From positions 209,793,190 through 209,857,189 of the forward strand of contig NC_081409.1 of assembly GCF_030272615.1 (NCBI RefSeq): a stretch of DNA of 64,000 nt, read 5' to 3'. This document shows, one piece after another, positions 34,590-46,030 of the stretch. The stretch comes from Cryptomeria japonica. Lineage: Eukaryota; Streptophyta; Pinopsida; Cupressales; Cupressaceae. The position numbers and the translations under genes are program-made. The notes beneath the pieces are model-generated. The model had not been told where the DNA came from and searched no databases. It was given only the letters and a program-made list of their open reading frames with translations. The stretch's first letter is position 1; each line of letters opens with the position of its first letter.

Positions 34590-35505
34590 CCTCTTTATTT
34601 TGAAAGAAATTATTGTAACAAACTCTCCTCGAGAAGTCCGAAGCTTTGTGCATCCATGTTGTTATAAATGGATACCAGAACTAGAGGAAAAGGGATCGCA
34701 AAAGAATTGTAAGAAAACGCCGTAGAAATTTATCTGAGCTTTTCTAAGTCTAATGGAGAATATTCAAAAACTTCTTGTAATATTTCTTGAAACTTAATAT
34801 CAATATATAGACCATCGGTTTTGAGTGAAACTTTGTGTTGTCTTCAAGTATGTTTATAATTTGTTTATTGTTTTCATTCTGAATAATCCAGGGTTGTTTT
34901 GTTTGAATGGAATTGCAAAGAAATTTTAGTAGAAGTGTTCATTAGATTTTCTCTTTAGGAGGGAAATTAAAGATGAGAGGATCACTCATACCAGTAAACT
35001 CTTTGGAAGAGACTTTGAATTTTGATGATCATAGCTTAATTTGGAATGCATAAATTCTTGTAGGTGTCAAGCATATACAAGGATTAATAGAAACCAAGCC
35101 AATGGGACGCATAAAGATGTTTTGTTTGAGGAGTATTATCTAAGTTTAGATGACTCTGTGACCTTGGATAAGGCACTGGTATTGATTGAAGTTGTTTATT
35201 GCATGTTTTGTTGATTGAGATGCTGAATTTAAGTATAATTTCCATTCTTTGTTTTCAGTTGATTTCAAGGTGAATAGATCCACTGGTTTTCTGGACTGGT
35301 TTGTTGTGGGTTTATGTTTGAAAGTGTGAATTCAATTCACAAAGGTATACCCACCTAGGCTCTGAGTAAGTCCGAAGTGTAGAAGGTTCAATCAAACCTT
35401 GTCATATGTTGTCTTGAGAATTTCCTTATCTTTGATGTCTCTTCTGCACCGAGTTTAATCATATTATTTTAAGGATGTTAAAGAGAATCAGATTTTGAAG
35501 ACAAC
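34590..35505 (+). other. Element D 3' flank
   Basis: AT-rich and non-coding. It has several AATAT/AATAA-like words after the ORF (34770-34810), as in a plant 3' UTR. I see none of the hairpin words that fill the left side, so the two ends of element D are asymmetric. Confidence 0.5.
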
Positions 35506-35509
35506 AGGT

Positions 35510-36103
35510 ACCCTTAACAGGGTTTAACCCTTAACCGGGTATTGTAGCCATCCCTTAATCGGGTGATCTCTAACAAGATCGGTTCCTAGCAGAACCTATT
35601 GTAATGTCCTTAATCGGACAAGGCTTCTAATAGAGCGGACTTCCAAAGAGTTCAACAACAAGCTTGTGGGTATTCATCCCCACCGTGGTTTTTCCCAGTT
35701 GGGTTTCCACGTGAAAAATATGTGTGTCATATGTGATGCTTTTATCTTGTGATGCTTTGTTATTGCCTGATAAGCATATGATGGTTCTGTGTTTTATGCC
35801 TGTCAATAAAACATGTTGAACTAGCTATTGTGAAGATATGATGATAGATTACCTGTTCATGCATAAGGGTGAAATGGTAGTGTAGTTTTGAATTGAGTGG
35901 AAAACTCAGTGAGTAACTGGTTTATGATTGTTTTAGTTGTTCTGAGTTTTACCGGTTGCACTCTATTTCAAACCGATGTCACTGTTTGCTAGTCATTTGG
36001 AGGGATTGTTGTTGAACCAGTTTAGGTCTGTATTTTGTCTGTACTGATTCACCCCCCCCTCTTAGTACCGGTTTGGTACTATTCATTCATCATTGAGTTA
36101 TCA
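35510..36103 (+). repeat. Cop-B 5' LTR, second part
   Basis: It resumes ACCCTTAACAGGGTTTAACC after element D and ends GAGTTATCA. It carries the CCCTTAAYCGGGT repeats, the GTGGTTTTTCCC/GGGTTTCCAC block (35684-35710) and GATTCACCCCCCCCTCTTAGT (36046-36066). Confidence 0.92.
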
Positions 36104-36105
36104 AT

Positions 36106-36117
36106 TGGTATCATAGC
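36106..36117 (+). promoter_or_regulatory. Cop-B primer-binding site (tRNA-iMet type)
   Basis: TGGTATCATAGC, one mismatch from TGGTATCAGAGC, lies two bases after the LTR. Confidence 0.85.
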
Positions 36118-36174
36118 ATCCTCCAGGTCCTCTATGTTATAAGCTTAATCGCTTGAGGTAAAGATCCCAGACAA

Positions 36175-39100
36175 ATGATGAAGAGGGAAGGTCCAAAGTT
36201 TAACAGGGAAAATTTTGGTATATGGAAAGATAGGATGAAGATATTCATCAGAAGCATGGGTGCTCAACATTGGAGTTATGTTGAGAATGTATATGTTGTC
36301 CCTACTAGTACTCTCACTGATGACCAAAAGAGAGAGATACAAGAAAATGGGCAAGTCATGGAAGCCCTCATTAGTAGTCTATCTGACATTGAGTTTATTG
36401 ATGTTCAAGACAAGGTAAATCCTAAAGAGGTATGGGATGCTCTTGAAAATATCTATGGTGGTGATGAACATGTAAAATAGGATAAGGAAGAAAGCCTGAG
36501 AGGGAAGTTTGAAGATATGCGGATGGTTGAAGGTGAGATCATTCAGTAGTATGGAATAAGAATCAAAATAGTTGTTGGAGAAATTAGGAGTGCAGGTGGT
36601 AAAATAGAAGACTCCACTGTGGTAAGCAAAGTCCTGAGATCCCTATTGCCGGTCTATGCAATAAGGGTTGCTACTATTCAGGAGCTGAGATCAATAGACA
36701 AGACTAAGGTATCCTTGGACTCCATCATAGCAAAGTTGACAGCCTATGAGCTAAATAGTTTTGATGGCAGTGTTCAAAAGACTGAATCAACTTTTAGAGC
36801 TTCTATTGTACCATCTAGGAAAGGAAAAGAAGCAAGCACTAGTGGTGAACCAAGATAGAGTAGAGTAATGGATGATGAGGAGTTTATGATGGAATTTGAA
36901 GCTCTACTTGCTAGGAAGCTTCCTAAAGGAATTGGTAAATACAAAGGTAAGCTACCTTTGAAATGCTTTTCTTGTAATTGGATAGGACATATTGCTATAA
37001 ATTGTCGTAATGGCGATATCAAGGACAAACTGGAAAGGTTCAGGAAATTCAAAGGAGGAAACCGAAGAAACTATTTTGTGGCAGTTGATGAAGGTGTCAC
37101 AGAAGAAGAATTAGAGGATGAAGAAAATGAAGATATTGTGTTTGTTGCTGTCAAAGAAGATGTGTCAGAAAAGAAGGCTCTTGTCTCCCAGTTTGATAAT
37201 TCCAATGAGTGGATCATTGACAGTGGTTGTTCTCACCATATGGTTGGTGATCGGAGCAAGTTTCTATCCTTGGAGGAATATGATGGTGGTGTGGTTCGCT
37301 TTGGCAATGATGCACCATGCATGGTCAAAGGTAGAGGGTCCATCTCTCTGAATGGAAAGAGAAGTGCTAACAATGTGTACTGGGTTGATGGTCTCAGACA
37401 CAACCTTCTGAGTGTTGCCCAGCTGAATGACAGTGGCCTCACTCTAGAATTCAAGAATGGAGTTTGCAGAATCAAAGGAAAAGATGGTGAATTGGTGGCC
37501 ACCGGCATGCAGACCAAAGGTAACCTATTTCATCTGAATGCAAATATAAGTACATGTCTTATGGCTAAGTTTGATGATAGTTGGATATGGCATAGGAAAC
37601 TCTACCATGTAAACTTTGATAACATTGTGAAGGCTAGTAAGATCAAGGCAGATAGAGGGTTGCCAGTGCTAAGCAAACCAGATAATACCTTGTGCAGAGA
37701 GTGTCAATTGGAGAAAATGTCTTCCTCAACCTTTAAAGGTAAATCTTTCACTGCTGACAACTTGCTTGATCTTGTGCATACTAATTTGTGTGGTCCTATG
37801 AAAACTAGAAGTGTGCAGGGTGATAGGTACTTCATGATTCTCACTCATGACTGCTCAAGAATGATGTGGGTCACATTCTTGAAAGATAAGTCTGAAGCCT
37901 TTGTGAAGTTCAAAGCTTTTAGAGCATTAGTGGAGAAGGAAAGTGGTAAAAGGATCAAGTGTCTCAGAACTGATCAAGGAGGGGAATACACTTCCGGTGA
38001 ATTCAATAAGTATTGTGAAGAATTTGGCATCAAGAGGGAACTGTCTGCCCTCTGGACTCCACAGCAGAATGGCCTAGCAGAGAGGAATAACCAGACTGTG
38101 GTTGAAGTAGCTAGAACCATGTTGATTCAAGGAAAGGTAGCTCACACCTTTTGGAAAGAAGCGGTGAGCACTACAGTCTACACAATGAACCGGGTACTCA
38201 TCAAGAAAGGTAAGGATAAAACTCTTTATGAGTACTAGACTGGTAAGACACCTGTGGTTAGCTACTTTAGAGTGTTTGGTAGCAAATGTTACATCAAGAG
38301 GAGTGAACACCAGAGCAAATTTGATGCAAAATGTGATGAGGGAATATTCCTAGGATATTCCACCAAGAGTAAAGCTCTCAAGTGTTTCAACAATAGGACT
38401 CAGAGAATTATGGAAAGTATCAATGTGAGAGTTGATGAAACCTCTGAGAAACCAGAGGAAACTGGTAGTGAGAAAGTTGTAAATGAGCCGGTTGCAACCT
38501 TTTGGGAACCGGTTGTCAGTCACCAAGTACCAGTAACAGTGTTCCTGAACCAGTGAATGTTGATACTGATGAAGATGAGGATGAAGAGGAAAAGAAAGAA
38601 GAACCAGTCAAGACTATTCCTCGGTATGTCAGGCTGAATCATGATCCTAAGCAGATCATAAGAGATAAGGATGCAGGAATCCTTACAAGCAGAAATATCA
38701 GAGAAAACTCATGTATGATCTCTGAATTTGAGCCTAAATCATTCAAAGCGGCTCATAAAGATGAAGACTGGATCAAGGAAATGGAAGAGGAACTTGACTA
38801 GATAGAGAAAAATAGTACATGGTCCTTGGTACCCAGATCGGAGCATAAAAATGTCATTGGCACCAAATGGGTGTTCAGAAACAAGCTGAATGAGGATGGC
38901 ACAGTGATTAGGAACAAAGCCAGATTGGTGTACAAAGGATATACTCAAGAAGAAGGAGAAGACTATGGAGAAACCTTTGCTCCTGTAGCCAGATTGGAAG
39001 GAGTTTGTATGCTTCTTGCATATGCAGTTTTTAAAGGCTTCAAAGTATATCAAATGGATGTAAAATCAACATTCCTACTTGAAGAGGAGGTGTATATTGA

Positions 39101-40256
39101 GCAACCAGATGGGTTTGCCCTATCTGAAGAAAGTGACATGGTATGTAGGCTACATAAAGCCTTATATGGTCTAAAGCAAGCACCTAGGGCATGGTATGAG
39201 TGCCTTCATTCCCATCTTGTGAAGATTGGATTTGAGAGAACAAGTGAAGATAGTAAAATCTACTTGAAGTTTGAAGGAGATCAAATCTTGATCTGTGAGG
39301 TATTTGTTGATGATATTATCTTTGGTCAAGATGACAAGATGAGTCATGAGTTTGTTGATGAGATGAAGGAAGAGTTTGAGATCTCACTCATAGGGGAGAT
39401 TAAGTTCTTCATTGGACTACAAATCCAACAGATGAAGGATGGAATCTTTATCACTCAAACCAAGTATGTCAAAGAGGTGTTGAAGACCTTTGGCATATAA
39501 GATAGCAAACTGGTTGGTGCACTGATGGTGACCGGTTGCAAACTATCCAAAGAGGATGACTCAACATTGGTTGATGAGAAGGAATACCAATCAATGATTG
39601 GTAAATTGCATTATGTAGTGCATAGCAGACTGAATATTTCACTTGTAGTTGGCATTACTGCAAGGTTCCAGAAAAGTCCAAGAGAATCCCACTTGGTTGC
39701 AGTCAAGCGGATTCTTAGGTATCTGAAGGGAACTATTGACTATGGATTGTGGTATCCATATAGCAAGGACTTCAACTTGAAAGTGTTCATAGATGTTGAT
39801 TGGGCTGGTAATGTAGATGACCAGAAGAGCACAACCGGTGGTGCATTCTTCCTTGGTGGTAGACTAGTCTCATGGATGAGTAAAAAGAAAAGTTGTATCT
39901 CTCAGTCTACAGCAAAAGCGGAGTATGTTGCATCTTTCATGAACTGCACTTAGACAATTTGGATGAAGCATGTACTGAAAGGCTTCAAAATCCTTGTACC
40001 TGAACCGGTAAGTATATTTTGTGATAACACAAGTGCTATCAATATTTCAAAGAATCTAGTTTTACATTCTAGAACCAAGCACTTTGAGCTTAAGTATCAT
40101 TTCTTAAGGGAAAAGGTTCAAAACAAAGAGATTGCATTGGAGCATGTGTCTAGTAAGGAGCAGTTAATAGACATATTCACCAAGCCTCTTCCAAAGACTA
40201 CATTTACACACTTAAGAGGTGAATTAGGGGTACTGCCCCTTCAAGAGGTGAACTAA
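36175..40256 (+). pseudogene. gag-pol: Cop-B gag-pol polyprotein
   Basis: It is a sister of the Cop-A polyprotein with the same start context (two ATGs at 36175). Domains in order are the gag capsid, a knuckle CFSCNWIGHIAINC, protease with an intact IDSGCSHHM (37213-37239), and integrase (HTNLCGP where the first catalytic Asp is Asn; LRTDQGGEY; PQQNGLAERNN). RT has [15 protein letters not shown] and FVDDIIFG, and RNase H has DVDWAGN and FCDNTSAIN. The open stretch 36868-38238 is 456 codons, the longest in the window. Lesions are stops at 36478, 36547, 36856, 38236, 38799, 39498 (TAA) and 39951; a one-base loss near 38519 relative to Cop-A; and a 9-base loss in RT near 39073. Stop 38799 is identical to Cop-A 22624. 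Confidence 0.95.
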
Positions 40257-40467
40257 AGGTATATTCTCCACATCAGTCATGTATTGTATAGTCAACTTCA
40301 GGATTGATGTGTTGAAGGATGCTACTCCTCAGAGGGAGCAACATAATGGAACCGAGAAGCTTGTGCCTCCACTTTGTCATTGTTGTCAAAGGGGGAGAAG
40401 ATGTCAAGTGGAGATATGAAGCAGAGAGATATCTTTGTATATTGCCATCAATGCCAAAGGGGGAGAT
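40257..40467 (+). promoter_or_regulatory. Cop-B 3' untranslated segment and polypurine tract
   Basis: It ends in AAAGGGGGAGAT (40456-40467) directly before the LTR. The inverted repeat AATGCCAA (40450-40457) / TTGGCATT (40470-40477) encloses the tract exactly as in Cop-A. Confidence 0.85.
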
Positions 40468-42018
40468 TGTTGGCATTATGTGAACCGGTATATGGACATA
40501 ATGACATTGGATGTTGTCATTGATGTCAATATTTTAAAGAGGTATGAACCGGCATATGTGAGAACCGGTATAACACTGTGAATTGGCATTTGTGCCAAAG
40601 TGAACCAGTGTGCTTGTTCAAGATGAACCGGCATATGGTTATGGGAACCAGCACATGGAAGCGTTGTATGACTACCAGTTGGTAGTCTCAACTTCAGGGT
40701 TTCTGGTTGAAGTGCTTCAAGCCTATATGGCTCAACTGGTGACATTGTGTGATGAGTTAGCATTGTAATGAAGAACAGATCATGTTGCCACGTCATCCTT
40801 ATGCACGTGAAGGATCTTGCATAAAGGAGATTGTTCCTATCTACCTCGGGAATGTGTGAAGTCTATAAACGGTGATAATGTGTGATGGGTTATCAGCCAC
40901 CATGAAATTGGTGGAAAACAAATGATGGAGAATGTCTTGGGATTGGATCAAGACTTTTGCATTCAATACAGTATGATCAATGGTCATGATTGAACTGTTT
41001 TAATTCCTTAACCTAACAGGTCGAGGGTTTAGGGTTTATGCTATTGACCTATCTGTTGTCCTATAAGTTTGATGTTGTGACTCTTTCAGAGGTTGTTGAC
41101 AAAAAGCTATGTGTGAGTATGCAAGAGAAGGGATACGAGATCCTTGCCAGACCAAAGGAGAGAAGTGATACTTGTAGAGTATAAGTGCAGAAGGTGAAGA
41201 GGAGCTTAAGTGGATCTGCATTGGCATTGAGTGTTGTTACCAGATCATTGTAATACCTGTTGATCTCTAACCACCTCAACAGTTGGAAAATCCCCTAACA
41301 AGGTAGCCTTAACCAGCTTGTTGTAAATCCCTTAACAGGGTAACTCAAAGTTATTGAGATCTAGAAATGTAGAGAGCTTTGGAAATCCTTTAGCTATTGT
41401 GTACTTGAAATCCTCTAACAAGGTACCCTTAACAAGGTTTAACCCTTAACCAGGTATTGTAGCCATCCCTTAACCGGGTGATCTCTAACAGGATCGGTTC
41501 CTAGCAGAACCTTTTGTAATGTCTTTAACTGGACAAGGCTTCTAATAGAGTGGACTTCCAAAGAGTTCAACAACAAGCTTGTGGGTATTCATCCCCACCG
41601 AGGTTTTTCTCAGTTGGGTTTCCACGTGAAAAATATGTGTGTCATATGTGATGCTTTTATCTTGTGATGCTTTGTTATTGCCTGATAAGCATATGATGGT
41701 TATGTGTTTTATGCCTGTCAATAAAACATGTTGAACTAGCTATTGTGAAGATATGATGATAGATTACCTTTTCATGCATAAGGGTGAAATGGTAGTGTAT
41801 TTTTGAGTTGAGTGGAAAACTCAGTGAGTAACTGGTTTAAAAATTGTTTTAGTTGTTCTAAGTTTTACCGGTTGCACTCTGTTTCAAACCGGTGTCACTG
41901 TTTGCCAATCATTTGGAGGGAGTGTTGCTGAACCGGTTTAGGTCTGTATTTTGTCTGTATTAATTCACACCCCCCTCTCAGTTTAGTTTGGTACTATTTG
42001 TTCATCATTGAGTTATCA
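40468..42018 (+). repeat. Cop-B 3' LTR
   Basis: Uninterrupted 1,551-bp LTR, TGTTGGCATTATGTG to GAGTTATCA. It provides the empty-site reference for element D (CTAACAAGGTACCC at 41417-41430). The GTGG arm of the conserved hairpin is mutated to GAGG here (41600-41603). Confidence 0.93.
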
Positions 42019-42578
42019 GTTTTTGTCTGCATTCCCTTTCTGGAATCCTTTCTCCTTCAAGTATTTGTCTAACTAGGAATACCATGCTCTGGGAGCCTGC
42101 TTCAAACCATACAGGGCTTTCTTCAACTGAATTACAAAACTCTCATCTTCATGCAACAAGTACCCTTCTAGCTGTTCCATATACACCTCTTCTTCAAGAT
42201 TACCATTAAGAAAATAAGATTCTACATCCATTTGATATACTTTATATCCTTTATAAGGTGAGAAGGCTAAAAACATTCTTATTTCCTCTAACCTAGCAAC
42301 CGGTGTAAAGGTTTCTTCAACATAAATACCTTCCACTTGAGCATACCCTTTGTAAACTAACCTTTCTTTATGCCAGACTATCTTACCTTCTTCATTCATC
42401 TTGTTCCGGTAGACCCATTTGGTACCTATGACATTCTTGTCTACTGGTCTAGGAACAAGTTCCCAAATCTGATTTTTCTCAATTTGTCTCAATTCTTCAT
42501 CCATGGCATCTACCCACTTCTCACTTTTGCTAGCATCATCAAAAATTTTGGGCTCTACTTCATTCATGAGATATAAAT
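42019..42578 (-). pseudogene. pol: Cop-C RT N-terminal half
   Basis: The frame begins near MNEVEPKIFDDASKSEKW and runs through [59 protein letters not shown] and [16 protein letters not shown], the standard Copia RT fingers and palm up to but not including the YVDD box. TAG at 42072-42070 follows, and the frame is then cut by Cop-B after GFQKGNADKN. The continuation is at 28243. Confidence 0.9.
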
Positions 42579-43866
42579 TTACCTATTCACCTTCCCTAGC
42601 CAATGTCCTCTGGTCTGCACACCTTCATTCCTATCTCCTATGATATGTTCTTTTGGATGATTATTCTGCACATACCGATTGGGGATCTTGTTTGGTGTAT
42701 CTTCTACCAGTCCATTGTCAAATTGTTCTTCATTTTCAACATTTGAATCATCAATGTAAGGTGTCAGTGTAGATTTTCCTCTATGTGAGTCTTCATCTAT
42801 TCTCACATTTACACTATCAACCACTCTTCTCAATCTCGTGTTATAGCATTTGTAGGCTTTACTATTGGTTGAGTATCCCAAGAAGATTCCTTCATCACTT
42901 TGGGAATCAAAACTTCCTAATCCATCAGCATCTCTCTTGATGAAGCACTTACTTCCAGACACTCTAAAGTGCTTGAGTGATGGTTTCCTTTCATTCCATA
43001 ATTCATAAGGAGTCATTCTACTATTCACTCTTAACTGTACCCAGTTTAATGTGTAGACTGTAGTATGAACTACTTCCTTCTAGTATATATCTAATATGTT
43101 GGCCTCACTCAACATAGTCCTAGCCATATCCTTCATTGTTCTATTTTTTCCTCTCTACCACCCCATTTTGCTAAGGTGTCCTTGCAGTTGAATACTGTCT
43201 TTAGATTCCATGTTTCTCATAACAGTCAACAAACTCATTGGAAGAAAATTCTCCACCGAGGTCTGATCTTAAGCATTTTACCCAATATCTACTTTCATTT
43301 TCTACCATCTTCCTGAAAATCTTGAATCTCTCAAACGCTTGTGACTTATCATGTAGAAAGGTTACCCAAGTTATTCTTGAATAATCATCTATGAACAACA
43401 TGAAATACCTTTCTTCGGCCAATGCTCTTGTCCTTGTTGGCCCACATAAGTCTATATGTATCAACTCCAAAGGTCTTGAGGTGTTATATTCTTTTGTTTT
43501 AAAGTTGACCCTTGCTTCCTTATCTCTGACACATTCATCACAGAATATGCTTTCTGGTTTTATGATCTGAGGTATGTTTGTCACATATCGGTTCTTGCTT
43601 ATCTTAACCAAATTTTCAAAATTCACATGGACTAGTCTCCTGTGCCACAACCAAATTTCATCAACCTCTCCCATCATGCATTGGGACTCATAGCATTCCT
43701 TTAGATTATAGACATTAACCTCTGTCCTCTTTCCTTCTACTACCACCTGACCGATACTCTTCTTTCTTATTTGACAACTGGTAGAGTCAAATGACAACTT
43801 GTACCCTTTGTCACACATCTGACTTACACTCTGGAGGTTATGCTTCAAACCTTCCACATAGTACAC
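42579..43866 (-). pseudogene. pol: Cop-C integrase and INT-RT linker
   Basis: Integrase begins YYVEGLKHNLQSVSQMCDKG and carries the His/Cys zinc site (HRRLVHVNF...CDECVRDKEA), HIDLCGP with the first catalytic Asp, FIDDYSRITWVTFLHDKS, and LRSDLGGEF with the second. After a stop at about 43201, the QNG-x2-ER segment with the Glu is scrambled by stops and a shift (43030-43200). The conserved C-terminal SKCFIKR...DEGIFLGYSTNSKAYKCYN segment is open again at 43028-42579. The linker to RT carries VNVRIDE and a variable acidic part. Not functional. Confidence 0.9.
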
Positions 43867-44588
43867 ATCATGAGCCTTGATCTTTCCATCAATATTCAGT
43901 GTGCTCTATCCTTTTATCTTGATAGAGGAGCTGTCACCAAAACAGACTGAACCACCGTTCTAGTCATCAAGCTTGATGAACTTTTTCTTATCTCTAGTCA
44001 TGTGATTTGAGAAACCCCTATCAACTACCCATAAATTCCTCCTATCAACATGTAGAGCAGTCTGCACAATCAGGCTAGACTCTATCTTGTTTTTCTCCTT
44101 CTCTACCCAAACCAGTTTTTGTTCTTTCTTTCCCTCTTCTATTACTTTGTGTTCTAGTTTTGTTTCTAACATCTCATCTGGTACTATTTTCTTTTTCTTG
44201 TTGGTTCTCAGCTTACAAGACCTTGCTATGTGACCAAAATTTTGACACTTATAACATTTCACATTAGCACTGTAAGACATACTCAATGTATTCTTGTAGG
44301 ACATTTGCATATTGCTCCTACATTCATAACTCTTGTGACCAAACTTACTGCAATTATAACATGTGACATTTGTACTTTGTAGTGCAACAAATGAGTTTCT
44401 ACTCTCAAAACTAGGGTTTACATTCATTTTCCTACAATCTGCCATTCTATGACCGAACTTATTACACTAGTGATAATAACCATGAAAATTTGGAACATAC
44501 CGGTTAGGTTGTCTTGAACTTGTAAATGACTATCTCATTGGGGGTATTCCTTTCATGTTGCTAACTCTTGTGAATCCTTCATGATCAA
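43867..44588 (-). pseudogene. gag-pol: Cop-C gag zinc knuckles and protease
   Basis: After the Gyp-E insertion the gag frame resumes (HEGFTRVSNMKG). Three CCHC knuckles follow. The first is damaged by a stop (CNKFGHRMADC, about 44470). CYNCSKFGHKSYEC and CYKCQNFGHIARSC are intact. The protease site reads VVDRGFSNHMTRDKKKF (about 44010-43960) where Copia normally has D-S-G-C-S; the Ser-to-Arg change should abolish catalysis. More stops lie at 43860-43960. Confidence 0.85.
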
Positions 44589-45638
44589 TGTATACACCTA
44601 AAAATGGTCTGAAGATAGTTAATTAAATACGCAGTTATTTGATTAATTCACCTTCCCAATTAATTGAATTCACAAGCAATTTAATTAATTTCTCTATTCA
44701 TCTACTAGTAAATAAATTTAAATGATTTATTTATATAGTTCATCTCACATCCCCCTTTGATTAATTATTTCTCAATTAATTAATGTCTCCCCATACTAAT
44801 CAATTCTTCTAATCCCTAATTAAGATTAACAAACTCAAGTTTGTTGAGATTAATTACCATTTTTCTATTATTTGAATTTCTAAATTCAAATGAGCACATG
44901 GCTCCTAACTTTAACCACCCAACCTAACCATCCCCTAACTTAACCCATTCAATCTAATCTTGGGTCTAACTAAACCTATCCTATCTTGCACATTCTAACC
45001 TCCTTATCCTAACCTCTCATGGTGTGGATATTCTCTCCTTGAGACACATGGCACTTTTGCCACATGTCTCCTCCCAAGGACACTTGCCCTCTCATGAGCA
45101 AGGCTCCTTGACACTTGTCACCACAAATATGACAAGTGTCCCTTCCTCCAACCTCTTCTCCAACTTCCTCAATCTTGGCCCTTGATATCTTCAGATCAAA
45201 TCTGGACCGTCGATTCCTGCCACCTCAGCTTTGGCCTTGGAATTCCTATAAATACCCCTCATTTTGGAGCAATATGGATCCCATCTCATATCAATTTAGG
45301 CATCATTACTATAGGCAATTTGCATTTCGATTATCTAGCAATTAGATTTGGAATTGATCATAGCATGTTAATCTAGTATCTTACATCACGCATTTCATAT
45401 CATCTCCATAGTCAATCATGATCAAATAGCTACTCAACTCTTGAGTTGCCACTTTGGAGGTCATTGCTCCACTGAGAGCCCATCAATCCAACACCTTCAA
45501 GGTCCTCAAGAACAGAGGAAAATGGGACATTTCAAGGAAGGCTTATGGTTTGCATCTTTGATTTAGTTTTTCAATTATGTTTTTATTGTCTCATTATATG
45601 TGTATGCCTCTTATACTAACCACATTTTTAGCATCACA
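44589..45638 (+). repeat. Gyp-E 5' LTR
   Basis: TGTATACACCTAAAAATGG to TTAGCATCACA. By a hand count it differs from the 3' LTR at roughly 20-25 sites plus one 13-bp indel near 61935, about 2%. It carries several short GACACATG / GACACTTGTC words (45040-45145), as the Gyp-F LTR does. Confidence 0.95.
45247..45265 (+). promoter_or_regulatory. Gyp-E LTR core promoter
   Basis: TATAAATACCCCTCATTTT, matching TATTTAAACCCCTCATTTT in the Gyp-F LTR. The copy in the 3' LTR starts at 61619. Confidence 0.6.
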
Positions 45639-45643
45639 TTAAT

Positions 45644-45662
45644 TGGTGCCCACCGTGGGGCC
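45644..45662 (+). promoter_or_regulatory. Gyp-E primer-binding site
   Basis: TGGTGCCCACCGTGGGGCC lies five bases after the LTR. This is not the tRNA-iMet type used by the Copia elements here. The primer tRNA is not assigned. Confidence 0.75.
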
Positions 45663-45842
45663 TAGCCCCTTTGATCTTTAACAAGTTTGCTTGTAGGAAA
45701 TTTCATTGATAGGTTGATTATCTCTTTCGGAGTGCAGATTAGCTCTCTTGGGCTCCTAAATTGCGTTATCGGCCTCTTTTGTGGTGTTCCAGAACCTCAA
45801 ATGACATTTATGGGAGATTCCTCAACTCTATTTTTAAGTTTT

Positions 45843-46030
45843 TCTATACTTTAGCGCTTTCAGTCTGTACTTTAGCATTTTTGGTATGTATGGTGGCATT
45901 TTTGGCAAATTTATCAGCATTTTCAGTCTATTTAACAACGTTTTTGGTTTGTAGAACAATGTTTCTGGTGTGGAGAGAAGCGTTCTTGGCACATATGATG
46001 GCATTCTTGGTCAATTTGATGGCGTTTTCA
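45843..46030 (+). repeat. 21-bp repeat array, block 1
   Basis: Degenerate units of the form GCATTTTTGGTCTGTATG plus three variable bases, about nine copies. Each adds seven codons, so an open frame with a heptad like AFLVxxM is maintained. Confidence 0.7.

Larger units (their letters stand above)
29201..35505 (+). mobile_element. Element D: unclassified 6.3-kb insertion without LTRs
   Basis: Alignment with the intact 3' LTR of Cop-B gives exact ends. The insert starts GTTGTTATCACTGATT and ends GAAGACAAC, flanked by AGGT on both sides (29197-29200 and 35506-35509), where the uninterrupted site has a single AGGT. The ends are a 5-bp inverted repeat GTTGT/ACAAC. If two flank bases are reassigned, TGTTGT/ACAACA can be read. 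No direct terminal repeats, poly-A tail or known transposase are visible. It holds a GC-richer hairpin/tandem-repeat zone, TATA boxes and a decayed ORF of about 1,200 codons. A DNA-transposon-like or captured unit is possible; the class is open. Confidence 0.75.
28244..42018 (+). mobile_element. Cop-B: Copia retrotransposon with element D in its 5' LTR
   Basis: Its 5' LTR is 28244-29200 plus 35510-36103 (957 + 594 = 1,551 bp, exactly the 1,551 bp of the 3' LTR 40468-42018). It is inserted in the RT frame of Cop-C. The flanks TTTGT (28239-28243) and GTTTT (42019-42023) match at only 3 of 5 bases, so the target duplication has decayed or the ends differ slightly. Without element D it is 7.47 kb long, like Cop-A. 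Confidence 0.93.

Noticed and set aside
29201-35505. Element D as a processed retrogene or LINE
   Set aside because: There is no poly-A tail, upstream promoter-like repeats were carried along, and the ends are inverted rather than truncated at 5'.
29201-35505. Element D as an LTR retrotransposon or LARD
   Set aside because: Comparing the first and last kilobase by eye shows no direct repeat, and no primer site or polypurine tract is seen. TG...CA ends are possible only with a 2-bp overlap of the flank.
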